Assembly (NCBI RefSeq): GCF_016786325.1
Contig: NZ_JADWYU010000121.1
Coordinates: 1 to 41,410, forward strand
Direction: 5' to 3'
Origin: Frankia nepalensis
GTDB lineage: Bacteria; Actinomycetota; Actinomycetes; Frankiales; Frankiaceae
Length of the DNA stretch: 41,410 nucleotides
The position numbers and the translations under genes are program-made. Under the pieces are notes generated by a model. It was not told the DNA's origin. It made no database searches and was given only the letters and a program-made list of their open reading frames with translations. Of the stretch, positions 25,294 through 30,975 are shown piece after piece. The number at the start of each line of letters is the position of its first letter. The first letter of the stretch is position 1.

Positions 25294-26325
25294 GTGACGT
25301 TTCCGCGCTGGTCGGACATGCTGACCGCCGCCGAGGTGGGCGGGATCGGCGCGCTGCTCGCCGCGGCACGAGCCGCCGACGGGGTCTCGCCGGTCTCCGA
25401 CGACGTTTCGCTGACCATCCGCGCGGGGACGGCCGCGACGCCCGGCCGGTCGCACCTGCTCGCCGCCGACGGCGATGACGAGAACGGCGTCACCGGCTAC
25501 GCGCATCTCGCCCACGTGGCCGGCGGCGCGTGGGAGGCGGACCTCGTCGTCCACCCGGACCGGCGGCGCCGCGGGGTCGGCGCGGCGCTCGTGGCGGCGC
25601 TCGCCCAGCGGGTCGGCCAGGCGTCCGGCGACGGCACGCTCGACGTCTGGGCGCATGGCGACACTCCCGCCGCGGCGGCGCTCGCCGCCCGGGCCGGCTT
25701 CGACCGGGGCCGCGTGCTGCTGCAGCTGCGCCGCCCGCTCGTCGCCGACGGCGACGAGGACGGTCACGGCGAGCCCGGTGGCGGTGGGCCCGGTGGCGGT
25801 GGGCCCGGTGACGGTGGGCTGCCGGAGCCGGTGTGGCCGGCGGGCGTGACGGTGCGGGCCTTCGAGCCGGGCCGCGACGAGCGGGCCTGGCTCGCGCTGA
25901 ACGCGCGCGCGTTCGCGAGCCACCCCGAGCAGGGCCGCTGGACCGAACGGGACCTGCTGCCCCGGGAGGCGGAGCCGTGGTTCGACCCGGCCGGGTTCTT
26001 CCTGGCGGAGCGGGACGGTGAGCTGATCGGCTTCCACTGGACGAAGGTGCACGCCGAGGACCCGGCCCCGCCGGACGGCGACCGCCGGGCCGCCGGGCCG
26101 ATCGGCGAGGTCTACGTCGTCGGAGTCGACCCGGCACGGGCCGGTGGGGGGCTGGGGCGCGCGCTGACCCTCGCCGGGCTGCGCCATCTGCGCGACCGGG
26201 GACTCACGGCCGTGATGCTCTACACCGACGAGGACAACGCCCGGGCGGTGCGGCTGTACGAGCGGCTCGGCTTCACCCGCTACGCCGTCGACGTCCAGTA
26301 CCGGCGGCGCTTCGCGGCCCGCTGA
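25294..26325 (+). CDS. mshD: Mycothiol synthase MshD
   Basis: The last mycothiol enzyme: it acetylates Cys-GlcN-inositol with acetyl-CoA. The 343-residue protein has two GNAT domains. The first is marked by LVVHPDRRRRGVGAALV, the second, active one by VYVVGVDPARAGGGLGRALT and LYTDEDNARAVRLYERLGF. The family-typical start (LTAAEVGGI, ADGVSPVSDDV) is present. GTG 25294 lies directly after AGGGA, so the exact start is unsure; ATG 25318 is possible. The linker between domains has been lengthened by three 15-bp tandem repeats into Gly-rich sequence. It lies just downstream of glnR behind its terminator, as Rv0818-Rv0819. Confidence 0.94.
   Translation: MTFPRWSDMLTAAEVGGIGALLAAARAADGVSPVSDDVSLTIRAGTAATPGRSHLLAADGDDENGVTGYAHLAHVAGGAWEADLVVHPDRRRRGVGAALVAALAQRVGQASGDGTLDVWAHGDTPAAAALAARAGFDRGRVLLQLRRPLVADGDEDGHGEPGGGGPGGGGPGDGGLPEPVWPAGVTVRAFEPGRDERAWLALNARAFASHPEQGRWTERDLLPREAEPWFDPAGFFLAERDGELIGFHWTKVHAEDPAPPDGDRRAAGPIGEVYVVGVDPARAGGGLGRALTLAGLRHLRDRGLTAVMLYTDEDNARAVRLYERLGFTRYAVDVQYRRRFAAR
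25774..25818 (+). repeat. 15-bp x3 in-frame repeat in the MshD interdomain linker
   Basis: Units 25774-25788, 25789-25803 and 25804-25818 (last with one change) encode PGGGG, PGGGG, PGDGG. Confidence 0.95.
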
Positions 26326-26344
26326 GCGGACCCAGCCACCCAGC

Positions 26345-26722
26345 TCAGGCTCCGGGAGCCGCGGAGCGCCGCGCGGAGACGGCCGCGGCGGTCGGCGGCT
26401 CGCCGACACCCCCCTCGACGTCGAGCACCATCGTCAGGTTCGTCACGTGCAGCAGGCGGCGGGCCATGTCGTTGAGATTGCGCAGGATCAGCCGGCCGCC
26501 GGTGGTACGCAGCCTGCGGTGGGCGTAAAGGATGACGGCCAAGCCCTGGGAGTCCAGGAACCCCACGTCGGCGAAGTCGATGACGATCTCCCGAACGCCG
26601 GCCACACGGGCGTCCATGAGCGCTTCTCGCAGCGGGTCGAGGGAGGAGTAGTCGATGTCCCCCTCCGGCCGGATCACGATGGCATGGGGGCCTGTGACTT
26701 CGACACGCACTCTAAGGATCAT
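26345..26722 (-). CDS. STAS-domain anti-sigma factor antagonist
   Basis: A 125-residue STAS protein. GAGGGAGC directly precedes the ATG at 26722. The core GDIDYSSLDPLREALMDA is followed by VIDFADVGFLDSQGLAVILY, where the Ser of DSQG is the residue phosphorylated by anti-sigma kinases in SpoIIAA/RsbV-like antagonists, and by LILRNLNDMARRLLHVTNL. When unphosphorylated such proteins bind an anti-sigma kinase and free an alternative sigma factor. No kinase or sigma gene lies in the window. The C-terminal ~20 residues are Ala-rich. It converges with mshD. Confidence 0.9.
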   Translation of the reverse strand: MILRVRVEVTGPHAIVIRPEGDIDYSSLDPLREALMDARVAGVREIVIDFADVGFLDSQGLAVILYAHRRLRTTGGRLILRNLNDMARRLLHVTNLTMVLDVEGGVGEPPTAAAVSARRSAAPGA

Positions 26723-27157
26723 TGCTCCCTCGCTACCCCCGCCGACGGCACCGCGATGGGCCCCTGAAAGCGGCGCGATCCGGGGGAGGTTCAGATCGGC
26801 CGGGACCCGTGCTACTCCCGGGGCCAACGGAGCACGAAGGGGCGACGGAGCCCCAGGAACCGGTAACCCGCGGAATGTGCTGGGAGGCGCACGCCGGTGC
26901 CCTACCCCCTCCGAGGAGGACTCACACCCCGTCAGCGAAGTTCACCAAACGGTCTGACCCTGTGCACACGACAGAAGACCACCCGACACGGCCGAACCGA
27001 CAAATCGCCTGGTTTTGACCTCCACGTCACGGGGCGCCCGCCGAGCGCATCAACGCCGTGGCTAACGCGAGACGAAGGTCATTTTGACGGCTTCTAGGTG
27101 GAAAGATCCCCGCCGCGCGGGGTGGGATCGGCGGCCCGGAGGAGCGATCTTTCGGGC
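26723..27157. other. Divergent intergenic region
   Basis: No gene found in 434 nt. AT-richer stretches occur at about 26990-27100 and could hold the promoter of the next gene; TTCTAGGT (27092-27099) is a possible -10 but no firm -35 was found. Confidence 0.5.
27101..27153 (+). promoter_or_regulatory. Leader hairpin enclosing the Shine-Dalgarno sequence
   Basis: GAAAGATC (27101-27108) and GATCTTTC (27146-27153) pair and enclose a second hairpin (CCCCGC/GCGGGG) and GGAGGAG (27138-27144), the only ribosome binding site before ATG 27158. It could control translation. Confidence 0.45.
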
Positions 27158-27679
27158 ATGCGCGATGAACAGGACCTTCTCTTCCAGCGGCGTCAGGCCG
27201 CGGAGCCGGTGACGCTCGTGAGCCCGCTCGACGGGAGCGTGGTCACGGTCAGTACCCAGCCGGGCGTGGGCACGGGCAGCCGCGTCGTCGTGATGCGCGT
27301 GCAGTCACCGCTGTTGGACGTCCTCAACGCCGCCTACCTGCTGCCCGCCGAGGCTCGCGGGCTGGCGGAGACGCTGGCGGCGGCCGCCCTGGCCGCCGCC
27401 GGCGGAGCGGCACCGGGCCGCCCACCCGCGGGCCGGGCAGGAGACGTCGTCGACGGCCGCGACCGGGCGGGCGACGGCCCGGTGGATGGCGACAACCCGG
27501 TGGATGGCGACGGCGAACCGGCCGGCCTCCCGACCGTCCACTACCGCGTCACGGCCGCCGAGGGAGCGACCGTCAGCATGCTGCGAGGCGTGCTCGCGGC
27601 CCTGCCGTCGTCCGCGCGGCTGGTGGACTTCGACGCGGACGCCGACGTCGCGCTCGTGTTCCGGGCCCTGGCCGCCTGA
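27158..27679 (+). CDS. Hypothetical protein
   Basis: A 173-residue acidic protein I do not recognise. The N-terminal half (LVSPLDGSVVTVSTQPGVG, SRVVVMRVQSPLLDVLNAAY) looks like a beta-rich domain; the C-terminal part (VHYRVTAAEGATVSMLRGVL, ARLVDFDADADVALVFRAL) like an alpha/beta domain. Between them is a disordered Gly/Asp/Arg linker including a duplicated 18-bp unit (27478-27495, 27496-27513) that encodes PVDGDN and PVDGDG. The GGAGGAG is 13 nt from the ATG, longer than normal, and lies within a leader hairpin. It may bind a small ligand, but nothing supports a function. Confidence 0.6.
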   Translation: MRDEQDLLFQRRQAAEPVTLVSPLDGSVVTVSTQPGVGTGSRVVVMRVQSPLLDVLNAAYLLPAEARGLAETLAAAALAAAGGAAPGRPPAGRAGDVVDGRDRAGDGPVDGDNPVDGDGEPAGLPTVHYRVTAAEGATVSMLRGVLAALPSSARLVDFDADADVALVFRALAA

Positions 27680-27719
27680 GCCCAGCACCGCCGGCCCTGA
27701 GCCAGCCCCGCTTCCGGGC

Positions 27720-27743
27720 GGCGGCTGGTTCAGGCCAGCCGCC
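27720..27743 (+). terminator. Terminator hairpin of the 27158 gene
   Basis: GGCGGCTGG (27720-27728) and CCAGCCGCC (27735-27743), loop TTCAGG, 40 nt past the stop. Confidence 0.6.
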
Positions 27744-27763
27744 GGGGACACGTCCCGGTCCGC

Positions 27764-27825
27764 GCCAGCAGGGCCTCAGTCTGGCCCGTGCCAGCAGGGC
27801 CTCAGTTCTGCGCCAGCAGGGCCTC
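27764..27825 (-). repeat. Three copies of a 14-mer across a gene's stop codon
   Basis: GCCAGCAGGGCCTC occurs at 27764-27777, 27790-27803 and 27812-27825. The last copy encodes part of the final EALLA of the next gene and the middle one overlaps its stop codon. Confidence 0.9.
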
Positions 27826-28173
27826 GAGTTCGGCGCGATCGGCGGCCCAGTACGGGCCGGTGTCCTCGATCTCCTCCGCCATGATCACATGGTGGCGGCC
27901 AGGATGGCCGGTCGGGAGCAGGCAGGTCAGCCCGTCCGCCCGGCAACTGGTCGCCACAGCCGTCTTCGGCACCGTCCAGGTCAGCCATATCTCGTCGTCG
28001 CCCAGCCCCTGCAGCACGGCGGTGTGGCTGCCGGGATGGCCGGCTTCCAACGCGCAGGTCACCTCGTCGGGCACCTCATAGGCGGCTCCGGGCACGTCGC
28101 CCAGCCTCAGCGCGATCTCCTCCGGCACCCGCTGCCACTGCCCACAGGTGCCGTCGTCCGCGGTCTCCCCCAT
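27802..28173 (-). CDS. Small protein with two Cys-x5-GHPG-x-H motifs
   Basis: A 123-residue protein if begun at ATG 28173, which GGGCAGGGGG precedes; a frame to 28365 is open. It contains a repeated motif, CALEAGHPGSHTAVL and CLLPTGHPGRHHVIM, each preceded by a Cys-containing stretch (TCGQW, TSCRADGLTC). Similar C..x..GH.G.H elements appear in short actinobacterial and phage proteins and could bind zinc; this is an inference from spacing. The C-terminus ends ELEALLAQN and its coding end is repeated downstream. Function unknown. Confidence 0.55.
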   Translation of the reverse strand: MGETADDGTCGQWQRVPEEIALRLGDVPGAAYEVPDEVTCALEAGHPGSHTAVLQGLGDDEIWLTWTVPKTAVATSCRADGLTCLLPTGHPGRHHVIMAEEIEDTGPYWAADRAELEALLAQN

Positions 28174-28385
28174 GTCCCCCTGCCCCCTCTCCCTCGTCAC
28201 CCCCGTCGGCCTGCCGGCCACCCGCGGCCACCCTGGCGGGCCGCGCGCCCCGGGCCCGCCCCTTGTCAGCGGACCACCGGCCGCACCGATATAAGCACGC
28301 ACGACCGCAAGCCCCGACACCGGGTCGAAACTCTCCGTGTGGATAAAGTCACCCATTGCACGCAAGATGGTGCGGCCGGCCGGGG

Positions 28386-28429
28386 CTCAGCCGCGGATCA
28401 CGTCGATCTCAGCCACGGATCACGTCGAT
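28386..28429 (-). repeat. 22-bp tandem duplication across the GDT1 stop codon
   Basis: 28386-28407 and 28408-28429 differ at one base. The second copy encodes the last residues (LIDVIRG end) and stop of the exporter; the first is the extra copy downstream, with the stop also preserved. Confidence 0.95.
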
Positions 28430-29149
28430 GAGGCTGAGGACCGCCAGGACCGCGAAGGCGGACGCGGCAACCTTGGTGATGACCCGGACCGGCACGACCC
28501 GGAGCAGGCCGCGGCCACCGGCGATCGCGATCGCCGCGACCGACCAGAGCGCCAGCACCGAGCCCAGCCACACCGTGACGGGCGACTCGAACCGAGCAGC
28601 CAGGTTCGCCGTGGAGATCTGGGTCAGGTCGCCCATCTCGGCGACGAAGATGACGGCGAACGAGGTGGCCGCCACCCGCCAGAAACCGCGCGCCCTTCGC
28701 TGGTCAGGCGCGTCCGCCGCGACCGCGACGTCGCCCGCCGCCGGGTCGGCCATCGGTGCGGCGCCGCCGGCCGTGCCCGGCCCGCCGGTGCCGCCCGGCG
28801 CGGCGGCGGAGGCGTCGACGGGTGTCGGCCCGGTGGACCCGGCCTCGTCAGCCCTGTCAGCCCTGTCGGCCTCGCCGGTGTCCTCACGGCCCTCGCGGTA
28901 GACGAGCACCGCGCCGATGACGAACAGGATCATCGCGATCACGTCGACGGCACGCCGCGGCAGCAGGGTGAGCACGCTGCCGGCGACGACGGCCAGCGTG
29001 ACCTGCACCAGGAACGCGGCGGCGACCCCGGCCCAGACATACAGCGGCCGGTAGCGGCTGCCCAGCACCAGGCTCGCGACCAGAGTCTTGTCGGGCAGTT
29101 CGGCCAGGAAGATCACGCCGAAGGTGACGAGCGCTGCGGTAAGGCTCAC
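28409..29149 (-). CDS. GDT1/TMEM165 (UPF0016) family Mn2+ exporter
   Basis: A 246-residue membrane protein with two UPF0016 repeats. The hallmark E-x-G-D-K/R-T motifs appear as FLAELPDKTLVAS in the first half and FVAEMGDLTQIST in the second; the second has Leu for Lys. A charged, low-complexity loop of about 70 residues (from about 98) joins them. Bacterial members export Mn2+. GTG at 29149 was chosen because GAGGGA lies 7 nt upstream. The gene is controlled by a yybP-ykoY riboswitch upstream, which supports the Mn role independently. The end of the gene is tandemly duplicated. Confidence 0.92.
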   Translation of the reverse strand: MSLTAALVTFGVIFLAELPDKTLVASLVLGSRYRPLYVWAGVAAAFLVQVTLAVVAGSVLTLLPRRAVDVIAMILFVIGAVLVYREGREDTGEADRADRADEAGSTGPTPVDASAAAPGGTGGPGTAGGAAPMADPAAGDVAVAADAPDQRRARGFWRVAATSFAVIFVAEMGDLTQISTANLAARFESPVTVWLGSVLALWSVAAIAIAGGRGLLRVVPVRVITKVAASAFAVLAVLSLIDVIRG

Positions 29150-29190
29150 GGCCTGGTCCCTCTCCTCGGGCCGGGCCGGGGGCATAGGAG

Positions 29191-29222
29191 CCTTCGACCC
29201 GGCACATCAACCGGATCGAAGG
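29191..29222 (-). promoter_or_regulatory. Expression-platform hairpin of the Mn riboswitch
   Basis: CCTTCGATCCGG (29222-29211) pairs with CCGGGTCGAAGG (29202-29191), 12 bp with one G-T pair and an 8-nt loop. Its first five bases are also the 3' strand of riboswitch helix P1, so the two cannot coexist. CTCCT just after it may pair with GAGGAG before the start codon. Confidence 0.65.
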
Positions 29223-29376
29223 TCTCGCCCACCCGGCCGACGTCGAGAACGACCGGGCCCAGCCGCCGGGCCTGCGTCGCGCGCGGCCGACTGGTGTCGA
29301 CCGACCGACGCCGCCAGTGTGTCGACGGCAGGGCTGTCCGGCACCTCGGCGCCGGGCAGCAGGGCTACTCCCCTTC
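29218..29376 (-). promoter_or_regulatory. yybP-ykoY manganese riboswitch
   Basis: Read on the minus strand, the leader has GAAGGGGAGTAGC at the 5' end (from 29376) and GCGAGACCTTC at the 3' end (to 29218), the conserved yybP-ykoY ends; GAAGG and CCTTC form P1. The next helix is GCTG-CCCGGC with GCCGG-ACAGC. Upstream, AAGGTCGCC (29389-29381) is complementary to the 3' conserved end and may compete. The class senses Mn2+ and often precedes GDT1/UPF0016 genes, as here. The remainder of 29377-29579 has no other gene. Confidence 0.85.
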
Positions 29377-29579
29377 TGAAGGCGACCTTACCGGACCAAC
29401 CGGCGCGGACGGCCAGCCCTGAGCCAGCCGTCACACGGTGACGCCGGGCCTTTGGGCCCAGCCGGTCCACGGCCGTCACCGGCCTGGAGGGACCGCTGTG
29501 ACATCATCGCCCGGCCGACGCCGTGCGCGGCTCCTTGCTCGCGTGGCGAAGGCGAACAGCCCGTCGCCAAGGAGGGCCC

Positions 29580-30437
29580 ATGGCTTCCAGGAAACAAGTC
29601 AAGGCATACGCCGACCAGGCCAGGACCAGCCTGCGCAGGGCAGTGCGGCAGACGGGCTTCGACATCGTCCGCCGCCGTCCCGGTTTCGACACGGCTGGCA
29701 TGGACGCGCTGGCGGTCGCGACCATCCGGGAGACCATGCCCTTCACCATGACCGACCCGGCGAAGGTGTTCGGACTGATCCAGTCGGTCCGCTACGTGGT
29801 GAACAACGCGATCCCCGGCGACATCGCCGAGTGCGGCGTGTGGGCCGGCGGCTCGATGATGGCGGCGGCGCGCACGCTGCTGCAGCTCGGCGACACCTCA
29901 CGCCACCTCTACCTGTTCGACACGTTCGAGGGAACGACCCCGCCGACCAACGCCGACATCTCCCCGGACGGGCAGACCGCCGAGCACCTGCTCGCCAACT
30001 CCGACCCCGACGACCCGATGTCCGCCTGGTCGATCGTGCCGATGGAGCAGGTCGGGGAGAACGTCGCCAAGATCGGCTATCCCGAAGACAAGATTCACTT
30101 CGTCAGGGGCATGGTCGAGGAGACGGTGCCGGAGCAGGCTCCGGACCGGCTCGCGCTGCTGCGCCTGGACACGGACTGGTACGAGTCCACCCGGCACGAG
30201 ATGGAGCACCTGTTCCCGCGGATCAGCCCGGGCGGGGTGTTGATCGTGGACGACTACGGCTGGTGGAAGGGCGCCCAGCAGGCCGTGGACGCCTACATCG
30301 CGACCCACCGCATCCCGCTGCTGCTGACCAGGCTCGGCCCGGAGGGGGGCGCGATCGGCGTGGTCCCCGCGGCCGGCGCGCCCGCGCCGACCAGCCCGCC
30401 CGCCTTCGGCGCCCGGGTGGCCAGCTCCCAGACCTGA
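29580..30437 (+). CDS. TylF/MycF-family (macrocin O-methyltransferase-like) SAM methyltransferase
   Basis: A 285-residue class I methyltransferase of the TylF/MycF family. AAGGAGG precedes the ATG. Family features: RYVVNNAIPGDIAECGVWAG (SAM loop), LYLFDTFEGTTPPT, and the metal-binding Asp residues in LRLDTDWYEST and VLIVDDYGWWKGA. Characterised members methylate sugar hydroxyls of macrolides with Mg2+; many others act in glycolipid or polysaccharide modification. No antibiotic cluster surrounds it, so the acceptor is open. The N-terminal 20 residues are basic. The small gene 30513 follows by 75 nt. Confidence 0.9.
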   Translation: MASRKQVKAYADQARTSLRRAVRQTGFDIVRRRPGFDTAGMDALAVATIRETMPFTMTDPAKVFGLIQSVRYVVNNAIPGDIAECGVWAGGSMMAAARTLLQLGDTSRHLYLFDTFEGTTPPTNADISPDGQTAEHLLANSDPDDPMSAWSIVPMEQVGENVAKIGYPEDKIHFVRGMVEETVPEQAPDRLALLRLDTDWYESTRHEMEHLFPRISPGGVLIVDDYGWWKGAQQAVDAYIATHRIPLLLTRLGPEGGAIGVVPAAGAPAPTSPPAFGARVASSQT

Positions 30438-30512
30438 GAGCTTCCAGCTTCCGGGGTCCGACGCGGGGGCCACAGCGTTGCCTTGATCGAACACATGTGC
30501 GAATGTTGACGT

Positions 30513-30902
30513 GTGGACGTGCGGATCGTGATCGACGGGCAGGCGTTCGCGCTGCCGGCCGGCACCGACCCCGGAGAGCTGCGCCGCCGCGTCGCCCAGG
30601 CGGTGTTCCGCTGCGAGGTCGAGCAGCTGCACCTGGCCGACGGCAGCACCATGCTCGTCAACTGGCGCTCCGTCCGCACCATCCGGATCGAGCCGGCCGG
30701 CCCAGCCCGCCACGCCGCGGACGGCACCCCGCTCGCCGCCCCGCCCCCCGGCACCAGGCCACCCCTCAACACCGGGACCCCCGGCACCAGGCCGCCCCTC
30801 GACGCCGGGCCGTCCCTCGAGACGGAGCCGTCCCTCGGGGCGGAGGCCGACGGCGGCCGGCCGTCAGGCGCCCTGCCTCCAGGCGAGCCGGAGGCCCCCT
30901 AG
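30513..30902 (+). CDS. Small hypothetical protein with Pro-rich repeat tail
   Basis: A 129-residue protein beginning at a GTG. Residues 1-60 form a compact domain (VRIVIDGQAFALPAGTDPGE, LHLADGSTMLVNWRSVRTIR). The rest is disordered and built from degenerate repeats of GTRPPLNTG / GTRPPLDAG and EPSL types, encoded by ~30-bp direct repeats (30748-30840). I recognise no family with known function. It lies 75 nt after the TylF-type gene and may be in the same unit. The start lacks an obvious ribosome binding site. Confidence 0.6.
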   Translation: MDVRIVIDGQAFALPAGTDPGELRRRVAQAVFRCEVEQLHLADGSTMLVNWRSVRTIRIEPAGPARHAADGTPLAAPPPGTRPPLNTGTPGTRPPLDAGPSLETEPSLGAEADGGRPSGALPPGEPEAP

Positions 30903-30975
30903 CCGGACCAGGGCCGCGCCGGCAGCCCCGCGTGGGCTGCCCTTCCCCGCGCGGCCCTGGTCCCCGAACGTCGCG

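Noticed and set aside
24253-26409. 718-codon minus-strand frame over glnR and mshD
   Set aside because: Both plus-strand genes are unmistakable; the antisense translation is low-complexity.
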